Assembly (NCBI GenBank): GCA_037176905.1
Contig: JBBBWG010012557.1
Location: 18,112 to 82,111, forward strand
From: Azolla pinnata
Taxonomy: Eukaryota; Streptophyta; Polypodiopsida; Salviniales; Salviniaceae
DNA length: 64,000 nt
Direction: 5' to 3'
The first letter of the stretch is position 1. Each line of letters starts with the position of its first letter. The notes beneath the pieces are model-generated. The model did no database searches. It had not been told where the DNA came from and worked only from the letters and a program-made list of their open reading frames with translations. Positions 24,217 to 35,619 of the stretch are shown here, one piece after another. The translations under genes were made by a program, and so were the position numbers.

Positions 24217-24345
24217 GGGAATGAGCTGAGCTGACCTGGCAAGTGCCATGGGATGTTATGCAAACACTGTGTGGGGGAACCGATCGTGGGCTGTTATGCA
24301 GCTGAGTACTACTAAGATTCATTCCTTCCGGCTTTCATTCGACGG
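23785..24345. repeat. ~285-bp tandem duplication carrying a relic of the ceramidase 3' end
   Basis: 23785-24060 and 24060-24345 are diverged copies sharing 'gtacaaatggatcca', 'cttcaagttcagagaatttcatgag'-like sequence and 'gaaccgatcgtgggctgttat'. The second copy ends in the last codons of the ceramidase gene. The first copy has a decayed equivalent (24021-24049) in which the C-terminal codons are altered. A TA run at 24180-24212 has expanded only in the second copy. Confidence 0.85.
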
Positions 24346-27300
24346 AAAACGCATTGGAAGTTCCATCGAAGTAATGGATCGAACCGAGCAGAGTCTTAGC
24401 TGCACCAAAGTGTTTGATCCTGTACGTGCCCGCGGCAGCTGCTGCTGGGATCTCCCACCTTATGGTTGCATAGCTATGGGGGCTCTTCACAGAGGGCCGA
24501 GACCACATGAAGCGAAGGCACAGGTCATCGTCGTCGTAAGCAGGTTTCCATTTCCCGGTGCTGGCATCGACAAGCTGCTCGATGAGCGCAAATGTGCCTT
24601 CGGTGAGGAGATCGTTGCGGGGGCAAGCGGACCGGAACTTTGCTGTCACGACATCCCCTCTTCGGTACGAGCTATTCAGCGGAATGTCTTCGATTGCATC
24701 CCCAAACATTGCTCCAGATGGAGTAGTGTCTAGCACCACTCCAGGAAGGAGCTCCAGCTGCTTGCTCAAGAGCTCCGGGGGTTCTGGACCTGCCTCTACT
24801 GGTTCATCATTCGCTAGAGCTCTCGCAAGCTTCCTAAACTCTTGGATATAAGCGCTGAGTGTATGCGGTCCATACAGTGTTGAGGCTCCCTATCCCCACA
24901 TCCAAATATACACAAGCAAGATGTAAATGCAGACCGTATACCACATCGAAATGTGTTAAGGATATTACATATCCACATATACAAGGTCTAATAGCAGAGT
25001 ATGTATGCATCAAAGACGATAAGGAACACATGTGCGTACCTCATAGCGCTGCACCTCGTACTCCTCAAATGTAGTCACATACTGGGAGTACGCATTCGTC
25101 AGCCCTGCTATAACAACGGTTGTTTGCTCCCCAAACTCACCATTGCCTTCATTGATCAGAGTCTCCTTCACAGCCTCCCGTAAGCGCCTCCCAGCCATTG
25201 TTGTAAACTCTGCAGTCAAAACATCAAATATTTACCGGAGGTTAGGCTAACTAAGTTCTCCAATAGAAAACAAATGCATAAAATTGCAAGCGATTTATAT
25301 ACCTCCAGGGACCGACAAAATGATGAGTTGCCCAACCCTCAAGATTTGTATTGGCAGAATGGAGGGCTGCAATTTCAACAGTTTTAAGGATAAAATGGCC
25401 ATTATATAATTATTAAATGAAGGCAAACAAAAACTAATACTCTTCTGATGGCATGCGGTCTAAGAATCGCTTAAACAACCAAAAACAAGAAACGCAAGCC
25501 ATGAACAGAGAATCATAGTAAAAGGTGGGAGTAAAAAAGACTAAAGATGGAGGATTATAGTTTCACTTATTCTTATGAAAGCTAGATTAGCATTGATTTG
25601 CTTTTGAGGATGTGTGCAAAGCCAACCAAAACAGAGCTGCAAGAAAAAAAAATCTACGAACAAGTAAAAAAACATTGTATGCCCTTCTGATGCTGCAAAC
25701 ATGTCAGCATATAAAGAAACTTGTCTAGCCATGATACATCCCCCCTTCACCTAAAGCTGAATATATTTGCTCATACTTGGAAAAAGCTGAAATCTTCAAA
25801 AGTTTGATCCTAGACTCGTTCAGATTTCATGTTAACTGATAAAATTCTCTATATGCAATTATTCTCCCCAGTGCTGAGCCTCATTTTCTATTGTAATGAC
25901 TTTTAAATTACATTGGAGAAATAATTCCATAGCCTCAAAGCAATAAATCATCCATCAGATGCTCAATTGTCCATGTTAAACTAAATCAACAAGTTAGAAA
26001 GCTAGAACTGATCATCAATGTGCTCATCATTCTAGACCATCTTCTTAATGACATGTAAATCTTGTTGCCATTTCAAATATAGCAACATGGAAAAGCAAGC
26101 TTGGAGCAAGAATAGAGTATGACCATGAACAATGAGGCTGAACTTTCAGATGCTCCTAGTCCTCATCTGTGCTCACTATTATAACCCTGAATAGGCAGGT
26201 TCATGCAACATTTATGGAGGCAGGCATCAAGTATCCACTGTACAATAAGCTTGCATGCAGTTTGCTTACGCTTAAATTTGGATTGAAATGCTGAGTTGAG
26301 AACTCAAAACCGAGAGAATCAGATATCCACCGTACTGCATGCAGTTCACTTACATTTGGATTGTAATGCTGAGTCAAAAGTGAGAGAATCAGATATCCAC
26401 TGTACAATAAGCTTGCATGGAGGTCACTTAAATTTGGATTGTAATGCTAAGTTGGGAACTCAAAACCTCACTCATACTGTTGTTTTTAGATTTGGGTAAT
26501 GAAAGTAAACATCTAATGGCATCTTTTGGTATCCACTCTAAAATTCTGTTAGTCCTTGTTCAGCATTCACCATAGGTGACAGCATCCTATACATCCGCTG
26601 TAAGTACTTTTTGCTACATAAGCACAATACCATATGTGGGAGCTGCTGATGAAATCCTGATAAAGAACATTGAAATAATGTAAAGAGGATACTAACACAT
26701 TTCAAGGTTATCTCAGAAGATACTCTATGGAGGATTAATGTAAAAAAATTCACCAGATTAATTCACACTTCATTTGGTGACTTCACATCTTCTATGTGAT
26801 CTACCATCATGTAATGCTAAATCTCACCCAATGCACCACTCTCTGTCACCCTTTGTACACATTCTTCAGTACCTTCACTTGTGTTAAACTTCTCCTCTGA
26901 GATATCAAGTGGATCCTTGTCTATTTTTTTATAGATTCCAGTGCCATTTTTCATTTAAAATATCTTTGCCATGGATTCCCAAGCACTAAACTTCTCCCTA
27001 TATTCATCTTTATTGCTTTCATGGCCCAGCCAAACTAAGATGTTTGACTTTTCAACTGTCATGATGTGCAAAAAAATCAGATGGATCGAGAAGAAGACTT
27101 GGAGACCAAAAACCATGAATTTATTGTGCAATCCAGAGGCATTCAAGTATGATGGGGTATTTACCATTAACTCCTAGTAATCTATCTATTAAATGCTCAC
27201 ACACGTTAAGTTTCTGATACTTCAGCTGGCTTAAGCCCCTACTTCTGAGCATGCAGAGTTTGTATCTCAAACACTGAAAGCAAGATTAATAACTATTTGA

Positions 27301-30196
27301 CAGCACATACAATCAGCTACTACACATAACCCAAAACTGGCAGCTAGACCAAGTGAATAATATTGAATAGCTGGTAAATAAGATAGAGAAACCAACGGAA
27401 AATATACTTACTGCCCATGCATATGGCTGTGTCATTTCTCCAGTGTCAATGAGGACTGGTTTTGGTTTCTGGCATTCAATCTGTTTCTTACTAGGGGGTT
27501 TTAGTGCAGCTCCAACAATCTTCCAAAAGGCATTCCCCTACACAATATGCTCAAAACAGTTTAATGATGCATACTAATCCCAATTACATTAGAAGTTATC
27601 AATTCTTAAATAGTCAAACTAACTTTGCTATCACCCTGCTTGAAATCGAAAGCTCCAGGACCATCTGTAGTGCCGGCTGCAAAGCTGAACCCTACAGCTG
27701 CTGGGCATGTATGTACCTTTTCTCCATTTGGCATATTTACCTCGAGGTTTGACATTTGCAGATATGTATGGCGAAATCCTATTTTACCAGTAACTTCATC
27801 ATTTGCAGAATCAAAAAGTGACACTGCCTTCTTAAACTGGCGTTCGCCGATAATCTCTGTGCTTGCAAATTCATCAGGGTACCTGTGAATTTTTCATTTC
27901 ATCTTCATGACACAGAACCAGGCAAAAAATAGTAGCACTCATGTGTCGTACAGAAGCAACTGACATCCACGTATACACACGCACATACACAGGCACACGC
28001 ACACACACACACATATATTAAACAGACTGAATGAAGAGAGAAAAGCATGCTTACGCAGGACCCAAACCGATGCAAAGTTCACTCCTTCCATTACATGTGC
28101 TATGATTGAAGTCGCAAGGAACTCCTGTATCCAAACAGAAGGCACCTTGGACATTTGGAGTTGTATCACCTACATTTGATTGGCAAAACGCTGCAATAAA
28201 TGGTGGCTTCAACAAGTTGTCAAATAAGCTACGAATACGACGAGCAATTCTTAAATTTCCGAAGCTTCCCAGTCTCACAAACCGATGGCCTTCCCTGTTA
28301 CCTATCAGAAAATCAAGATTTCAAATTCTAGAGTTACTATCACTCTAATTATACCTGATGCAGTCATGCATGTACTACACTTTCATTTAAACATAAAGAA
28401 AATGTTAGCACGTCAAGAAGTTATATGTACTCTGCTTGACATCCTTTTCCAAGACTCTTTGAGTGCCTAATTGCCTAATTAAGTCCCTTATCATTTATTA
28501 AACTCTGCATCGATCATGATTTGATCAATCCTTCTCTGCTTGATTGTAATAAAAGACCTATCTTCTAATTCAGCATTCTAATAACTAAGCCCTCTCATTG
28601 GTTTTTTCATAATACATTGATCTCTTTCTCTAACACATTCATTAATTCATCAATCTTCTATTCACTCATTCATCCTGCCTTCATCACCTCAATTCTAATG
28701 GCGATACATTCAGGTCATCCCAATTGCTAGAATAATCTCTGCTCAATTCTCTTGAAGTGAGTGTCAATTCCCATTTTCCATATATTTGAGATCAACAAAA
28801 GTTCATACAAAGACAACCATTAACCCAGCAGTAAAGATTTTACGAGACAATTTGAACCCAGATGCAATGGAACTAAAAAAAGAATTAAGAATTACCAGGA
28901 ACGACATCTGAGGGCATATCCAACAAGGCATCTTCAGTAGCCCGATCACGATTATACCAATCCTCCATCAAACGAGCAGCAATACCTTTGTTATCGCCAC
29001 TTATAAGCTTGTTATATCTACTCATAGAGGTTCCATGGACAGGAAACCAGTTAAAAGATCCAACTGAGCCCCATTCATCATCTACAAACTTAAGCAAAGT
29101 CATTTCCTTGTCAACATTGTATTGATATCGTGCCTGTTCTTCTGACGGATTATTAAGATATGCACTCGGGCTTCTGTTTATGTTAGCATCAAGCAGTTCT
29201 CCTGCATTAAAAAATATGTTCCTGTCAATATGGTTATCCTTTTCTTCCCATCAAAATCTATTTGGCACCCACTTTATAATAGGAGACGAAAATAATACAT
29301 CGAGATGGTGAGCATTATCAAATTTCAGCCCAGATTGAAGGTTGGGATTTATATTTACCTTGGTTGACGTAGATAGAACCTGGCCTTAGATTGTTGTGGG
29401 CTTTGATGATGCTATTCTCAATACCATCAACAATAGCATAGAATGACTGCCTCACAAAGCCAAGTGATGTGATGATGTAAAGCACGTATTGTAAGTATCC
29501 TCCAGGTCCAGAGTGGCTGTGGGTTCCACTTATTGCTACGTTCTTTGCAGTATACAGATCACCATATCTGTTCAGAGCAAGCACAGTATGACACAGGATA
29601 TTTCACAGAAAACGTGGAAATCATCTTGCAAGGTATGATGATCACGGACTTCTCAATCCGCTTAGGATGCCATTTAAACATAAGGATTACATCTGAAATT
29701 GTTCCAAACCCATCACATGTGATTCTCTTGATCCTAACCTTATACAACGTAGTGAGGAAAAAACAATTTCTAAACAAAGGAGGCAGAAAGAGTGTTGCCT
29801 GTCTTTCAGTCGTTCTAGCACTTTGTTGGTTACGGCTTGAGAAGCCATACAAGCATCAAGGTTCACAAAAACCAGCCTATTTCCTGCTCCTTGGCTACTT
29901 TCCTCTTTCCCGCTACTGCTTTCGGCAACAATGAAGGTTCGGGCATGGAGGCGGAGATGGATCCCCGCTGCAGTCTGTGTAGGATTGGCGTAACCCATCA
30001 AATTGACGTCCGCGGCAGGGCCAGTGATGTCATGGCTCCCAAGTCCGATCAGGTACCGTGCTGAGGAAGAAGAAGAAGAAGAAGACGCAGAGACAAGGGA
30101 TACGGAGATGGCCACAATTGCCATCGCCACTGCCATGGCCATGGCAGGAAGGGTACTGTGAATCCAACTGGGCATCGTGTTTCGAAGGAAATCCAT
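24335..30196 (-). CDS. Neutral ceramidase (plant NCER type), nine exons
   Basis: Exons in transcript order: 30196-29799, 29567-29359, 29201-28896, 28301-28055, 27882-27624, 27537-27412, 25366-25303, 25209-25040, 24889-24335. They join in phase to give 777 residues, the usual length for plant neutral ceramidases. The enzyme hydrolyses ceramide to sphingosine and fatty acid. Residues 1 to about 37 look like a signal peptide, followed by a poly-Ser run coded by a microsatellite. Family motifs seen: GLGSHDITGPA, MGYA, DACMASQ, SGTHSHSGPGG (His149, His151, probable zinc ligand region), YPDEF, and NAYSQYVTTFEEY near the C-terminal domain boundary. The conserved amidase hexapeptide, normally GDVSPN with the catalytic Ser, reads GDTTPN here (residues 349-354), so Thr352 replaces the nucleophile. 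Intron 1 has a GC donor. Everything else looks intact, so this is either a working enzyme with Thr or a catalytically altered paralogue. Confidence 0.95.
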
Positions 30197-30284
30197 ACAA
30201 GCGATGGAATTCTGTGTCTGCTTCTCTGTGGGACGAGAAAGGAAGGACCTTCTGCCCTCGTCGATCGATATGCAGACGATGGTT

Positions 30285-31545
30285 GTGATGATGATGCTGA
30301 TGGTGATGATGGTGATGATGGTGATGATGGTGATGGTGGTGATGATGATGATGGTGATCATGATGATGGTGGTGATGGTGATGGTGGTGATGGTGATGGT
30401 GATGATGGTGATGATGATGATGATGACGATGATGATGTGGTGATGGTGGTGATGATGTTGTTGTTGGTGGTGATGTTGATGATGGTGGTAACGTCGATGG
30501 TGGTGGTGATGGTGATGTTCATGACACTGGTGGCGTCGATGGTGGTGGTGGTGGTGATGCGATGATGATGATGATGATGCAATGGTGGTGGTGGTGGTGG
30601 TGGTGATGATGACGATGGCTATGATGGTGATGGTGATGATGGTATGATGATGATGATGATGCTAATAATGATGATCATGGTGACGCTGATAATGATGATG
30701 GTGGTGGTAGTGGTGATGATGACGATGGCTATGATGGGGATGGTGATGATGGTGATGATGATGGTGGTGGTGGTGGTGATGTTGTTTTGTTGATAATGAT
30801 GATGGTGTTGTTGTTATTGATTATGATGATCATGTGGTGATGATGATGTTCTGGCTGTTGTTGTTGATGATGGTGGTGGTGGTGATGTTGTTGTTGATGA
30901 TGATGATGATGATGATAATGATGACGGTGGTTGTGATGGTGGTGATGGTGGTGATGATGTTGTTGATGATGATGATGGTTATGGTGGTGGTGATGTTGTT
31001 GTTGCTGACGATGATGGTTATGATGGTGGTGATGTTGTTTTAGATGATGACGATGGTTATGATGGTAGTGATGTTGTTGATGCTGATGATGATGATGATG
31101 CCGGCACTGGTGGTGATGCTATTGTTGATGATGATGATGGTGGTGGTGATGGCGGTGGTAGGGGTGATGCTGATGCTGGTATCGATGATAATGGTGGTGG
31201 TGTTGATGATGGTGATGATTATGATGGCAGGGATGTTGTTGTTGATGATGATGATGATGGTGGTCGTGGTGCCAATGTTGTTGCTGATGATGATGGTGAT
31301 GGTGCGATGATGATNNNNNNNNNNNNNNNNNNNNNNNNNNNNNNNNNNNNNNNNNNNNNNNNNNNNNNNNNNNNNNNNNNNNNNNNNNNNNNNNNNNNNN
31401 NNNNNNNNNNNNNNGTTGTTGATGATGATGATGATGGTGGTCGTGGTGCCAATGTTGTTGCTGATGATGATGGTGATGGTGCGATGATGATAATGTTGTC
31501 GTTGTATATGATGATGATCGCGGCAATGATAGATGTTTTTTATTC
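30285..31545 (+). repeat. Very long GAT/GGT trinucleotide microsatellite with 100-N gap
   Basis: More than 1.2 kb of GATGGT/GATGAT/GTTGTT variants starts about 90 bases upstream of the ceramidase start codon. An assembly gap of 100 N (31315-31414) is flanked by the same ~78-bp sequence on both sides (31236-31314 and 31415-31490), which suggests a tandem copy collapsed or unresolved there. Long open frames on both strands are repeat artefacts. Confidence 0.97.
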
Positions 31546-31689
31546 CAAAATAATGTCCTTCTGTTAGTTAACCCAAATTTACATAGCACAAAACACACAA
31601 ATTTACAAACTTAAGTAGTTTCCTAAATCACTTTTGGCCAACCTATTCCTCGTCAATCATCATATTGCTCAACTTCTCCCTATGTGAGT

Positions 31690-31743
31690 TGATGATGATG
31701 ACGGTGGTGACAGTGTTGTTGTTGTTGACAATGATGATGATGA

Positions 31744-31777
<34 letters not shown>

Positions 31778-31880
31778 GACGACGACGACGACGATGATGA
31801 CTACATTGTTGATGTTGTTGTTTTTTTCTTTTATGTTGATGTTGTTGTTGGTGGTGATGTTGTTCGTGATGATGATGGAG
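31690..31880 (+). repeat. GTT/GAC/GAT microsatellite
   Basis: Runs of GATGAT, GTTGTT and GACGAC triplets, separated from the larger array by about 140 bases of unique DNA. Confidence 0.95.
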
Positions 31881-31899
31881 CGTTATTCTCAATGGTGAT

Positions 31900-33100
31900 G
31901 ATGGTGACCACAGTGCCAACAAATATGTTGATCGATGTATTGTCGATGAAGATGATCGATTTCATTATTAACAACGATGACCGATGTTGTCGATGGTGAT
32001 TATTGGTAGCGACGACAAATTACGATAATAATGATGATCAATGATCATCAGCTTATGTCCTAATCGTATGACTTTGTCAGCTTAACAGCCAGTGCATGTT
32101 GAATCCCATTAATCTTTAACTGTTGACAGGTTGTCAAATGATAATGAAGCTGATGATCATGATCATGGCACAACGAAAGGGTTCAGCATCTTGTAACCGC
32201 ATCAACAGCAAGGGCAAAGCCGCAAACAATGCATTGAGACAAGATTCTTGACGAATTCTCTGAGCAAGGTCTTGCTTGTTCCAATCCATTGGTTCCAACC
32301 AGCTTTAGTCAAAGACACTATCACTAAGACTAGTTAATGTCAAAGACACTAACACAAAGACTAGTCAGATTAGCATCTCTTGAAGGAGTCATGAGAGTTC
32401 AACTATCGCACTTTGATGCAATGCTTTGCCATTCATGCGATCAAGTTCTGTTGTGCCCACCCAATCCATTGCTCTCATAATCACGGTGCTTGTTGTTAAT
32501 TGTAACAACACAACTGTAGTTAAGCACGAAGAGTTGATGCCTGTAAATTGAGCGTGCGTTATGGATGGTGGATCCTGTTGGGAGCAGAGATTCAACCTTT
32601 GCATGTTGGAGTCTGATCATATACTTAACCATTGCGCAAGACAATATGTGACCAGAAGAAGTGACAGAATGACGGGCGACAGAGATCGAACGACAAATGA
32701 AAGCAAAGAGCGTAACATTTCCAAGGAAGAGTCGAAAGGCACGAGTTTAAAAAAACCTTGAAAGCAGTCTGCGAAGAACAGTATGGTCGAGTAAAGCCGA
32801 GAAGGGCATCGTGCCACCAACCAGCATTAGCAGATTTCGGATTCAAGTCTTAAACGTTTTTCCGACCATACAAGACTTTTGTTAGAAGCCGAGCAAATAT
32901 ACAGATTGGGGAAAGCGGTAGGGGCAGCGCTCCACTACCAGACGGTTGGATTTCCAATCAATGTGTGAAATCAACAGCTTTACCCAGAAGCGCAAGCTGC
33001 TTTGGCTGAATCGGTATGGTTTCAGACTGGGCACAGGCTGTCATAAAGACGGGTTTCGAACCCCCGACCTTGTCCGTTCTGTCCGTGACACGGACCTGTA
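31900..33100. other. Intergenic DNA, no gene seen
   Basis: No convincing coding exon. A tRNA-TΨC-like string near 33050-33070 lacks the rest of a tRNA. Confidence 0.5.
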
Positions 33101-33128
33101 TCGATCCCAGATTCCTGAGTTTGTATCT

Positions 33129-34748
33129 TCAGTTGATCTCTGCTGCGACTCGGTGCCGGCATTGGTTGGCCGAAAGCAAGCACTGGTTAGAAGGGAGCAG
33201 ATGACGGCAGCGAGCGCGGTAGATCAGATGAGAGGCTTCCTTGGGCGCATTCGTACGGGGCATGTCCACAGGAGCTCTTCGACTGCTACAATTGTTGTTG
33301 TTGTTGTTGTTGTTGCTGCTGCTGTTGTTGTTGTTGCTACTGCTGCTATAAGGAGCGATGGCTAAGGTCGATCGAGTCGAGCCGATTCTAGCCACTCTGT
33401 TGCAACTCTTGCCAGAAGAAGCGGTGGCTACGGAAGATCGAGCGGAGCCGAATCGAGCCGCTTTCTTTAGCCCGGAAACAAGCCGGTCGCGGGTGGCCAT
33501 GACAAGCTCGGAAGCGCTCCGTGACCACGACGACGACGACGACGACGGGCGGAATCTTCGGGCCGGGATGCAAGTCAAGCGGGGAGCGTCGTCGGTTTCA
33601 CACCTGTCCGGCGCGCCTGTCGGGGGAACGCCGGTTTCGCACTTGTCCGGGGTGGTGCGTACAATCCGGGGAACGCCGGTTTCGCACTTGTCCGGGGTGG
33701 TGCGTACAATCCAGGGAATGCCGGTTTCGCACTTGTCGGCCGCGCCGTCGCCAGGCTTATCATCACAACCATCACCACCACCGCCGTCGCCGTCACCGTC
33801 ACCGTCACCATCACCATCACCATCACCATCACCATCACCATCACCATCGACATCGACATCGACATCGACAATGACATCGACATCGACATCGACATCGACA
33901 TCGACATCGGAGAATGCGCGGCGGGCGGAGCGCATGTATCCAGCGCGGACCTCGTAGTCGTGGCTGTCGAGAGGTCTAGAAGAAGAAGAAGAAGAAGAAG
34001 AAGCAGAATAATCGGGCGATGGAGAACATCGATCGGAAGAGGCAGCTGGCGAGGAGCCGATTCTCGCATCGGAGGAGAGGAGACAGGTGAGCCGGCCATG
34101 GCCGACATCGATGTTGATGATGGAGGAGGAGGAGGAGGAGGAGGAGGCATAAGAGCCCATATCATCATCATCATCATCATCATCAACAACATCTCCATCA
34201 CCGCGATCGCGATTGTTCAACGGGGCTAATTCTTCGCCGATGAATGCATCAACATCTCCATCACCGCGATCGCGATCGTTCGGCGGGGCTAATTCTCCGC
34301 CGATGAATGCTTCATCGGCGGCGCACGGATCGGGCTTGGCAGCAGCTGCGATTGCCGCGAGCAATCGAGCCTCGGCCTTGAACCGAGACTCTCTCCTCGA
34401 TGCCGTGCGCTGGCCGTAGAACACCTTGCATTGCTCTGGCAACGAGCTCGCAGATGGATCCACGACGATCACGCTGATTCCGCCGGCATTTCCGCCATTT
34501 CCGCGCATGTACCATGACCATGCTGCTGCCCTCAATGCCACCAGATTCTCCGCATCATGCGGCATCGATGATGCTGATGGTGACGATGATGCTCCGTGCC
34601 GATCCCTTCTGGACCTTGATTCATGCCCATCATCATCATCATCGCCAGCCTCGTGCAATTGGTGTTGTTGTTGTTGTTGTTGATGATGATAAGGATGTGA
34701 GTAGCTCTTCACTGCTTTGATCAAGCTCTTGATGCTCCTCATCATCAT
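33129..34748 (-). CDS. Uncharacterised low-complexity protein
   Basis: The chosen start is the first Met of MMMRSIKSLIK at 34748; an upstream Met at 34817 would only add a TCTC-microsatellite-coded Arg-Glu run. The N-terminal 130 or so residues look like real protein: basic start, His/Gln run, then ALRAAAWSWYMRGNG and SRRESRFKAEARL. I dimly associate the pattern AW.W..RG plus RFK.EA with an unnamed plant family. The rest is dominated by codon-scale repeats: two copies of AFIGxELAPxNxRDRGDGDV, poly-Asp, poly-Ser, (Asp-Val)n, (Gly-Asp)n and three units around DKCETGxPxIVRTTP. A segment GLKKAARFGSARSS resembles RVARIGSTRSTLA further on. No function can be assigned. The frame stays open for 540 codons on a GC-rich background with several alternative open frames, so the C-terminal part may be partly non-coding. 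Confidence 0.45.
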   Translation of the reverse strand: MMMRSIKSLIKAVKSYSHPYHHQQQQQQHQLHEAGDDDDDGHESRSRRDRHGASSSPSASSMPHDAENLVALRAAAWSWYMRGNGGNAGGISVIVVDPSASSLPEQCKVFYGQRTASRRESRFKAEARLLAAIAAAAKPDPCAADEAFIGGELAPPNDRDRGDGDVDAFIGEELAPLNNRDRGDGDVVDDDDDDDDMGSYASSSSSSSSIINIDVGHGRLTCLLSSDARIGSSPAASSDRCSPSPDYSASSSSSSSSRPLDSHDYEVRAGYMRSARRAFSDVDVDVDVDVDVIVDVDVDVDGDGDGDGDGDGDGDGDGDGDGGGGDGCDDKPGDGAADKCETGIPWIVRTTPDKCETGVPRIVRTTPDKCETGVPPTGAPDRCETDDAPRLTCIPARRFRPSSSSSSWSRSASELVMATRDRLVSGLKKAARFGSARSSVATASSGKSCNRVARIGSTRSTLAIAPYSSSSNNNNSSSNNNNNNNNCSSRRAPVDMPRTNAPKEASHLIYRARCRHLLPSNQCLLSANQCRHRVAAEIN

Positions 34749-34754
34749 GCAGCA

Positions 34755-34930
34755 AGCATCTCTCTCTCTCTCTCTCTCTCTCTCCCTCTCTCTATTGAGA
34801 GAGCTATGGAGCATCAAGAGGTAGGCTCTCTGATTTGATGAAGAGAATGTTTGTGTCTATGTGGGATAAAGACACACAGATGTGTGTTTGTGTTTGAGTT
34901 TGTGTTTGTGTTTGTGTCTGTGTGATAGTG
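34755..34930 (+). repeat. TC microsatellite and TGTTTG repeats
   Basis: A (TC)n run at about 34760-34797 directly precedes the presumed start of the hypothetical gene. TGTTTG/TGTGTT hexamers follow at about 34870-34925. Confidence 0.9.
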
Positions 34931-35559
34931 GGCAAGATTTGAACCAATGACCTTTTATTTTTTTTAGGGGAGGGGGAGAGAGTACAGATTGGATCGGTAT
35001 GTTCCATTTGTGGCAGGCCTCTGATTGCTTTGGAAGTACCTTTGGTCCCCCCCCCCCCTCTCTCACCCCGATTCGGGCCCCTCGAGATCTTGCAACTACC
35101 GAAAATCCTCTCCGTTTCGCACTCGGAATCTTAGGCGCTTTTTTGTCCCCCCCGCCACCTGCATCGTGATTCCCGCGCAGCCACGCCCACTGCTTGCCCA
35201 CACTGCCTACTACTGCCTTCTTCTTCTTCTTCTGTTAACTTCCATTGCACATTTGCTCGTCGCCTCGTTCCAATTGTACGGACCTACACGGCGACGGCAG
35301 ATAGCGCATCCAAACACCCCCGTCTTGGGCCACCAATATGTCTGAAATCGTCCATATGTACGTAAAGGAAGCAGTCTGGTGCTGTGCGTCTGTGCATTCT
35401 GCCGATGGTTCGAGTCTTGCCTGTGGCAGCTGGTCAGTCAGCTTAATGCAAGCAAGATGACCTGCATTAGCACAAGTCCTCTTTTTTCACCTGCCACTTT
35501 TGGTCAGGAGCGCAACGACAGCAGAGAGTAGGATTCAGACACAAACAGCGACGCATAGA

Positions 35560-35561
35560 TA

Positions 35562-35609
<48 letters not shown>

Positions 35610-35612
35610 GCC
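35560..35612 (+). repeat. ACC/TCA microsatellite
   Basis: An ACC run is followed by about 12 ATC/TCA triplets. Confidence 0.95.
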
Positions 35613-35619
35613 CACGTGC

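Noticed and set aside
30158-31922. Met/Val- or His-rich open frames
   Set aside because: Products of GAT/GGT/GTT microsatellites on either strand.
33040-33080. tRNA-TΨC-like string 'gggtttcgaacccccgacc'
   Set aside because: No D-arm, anticodon arm or matching acceptor could be folded around it on either strand.
33358-34229. Plus-strand open frames opposite the hypothetical gene
   Set aside because: They consist of the complementary microsatellites and lack the gene-like N-terminus seen on the minus strand.
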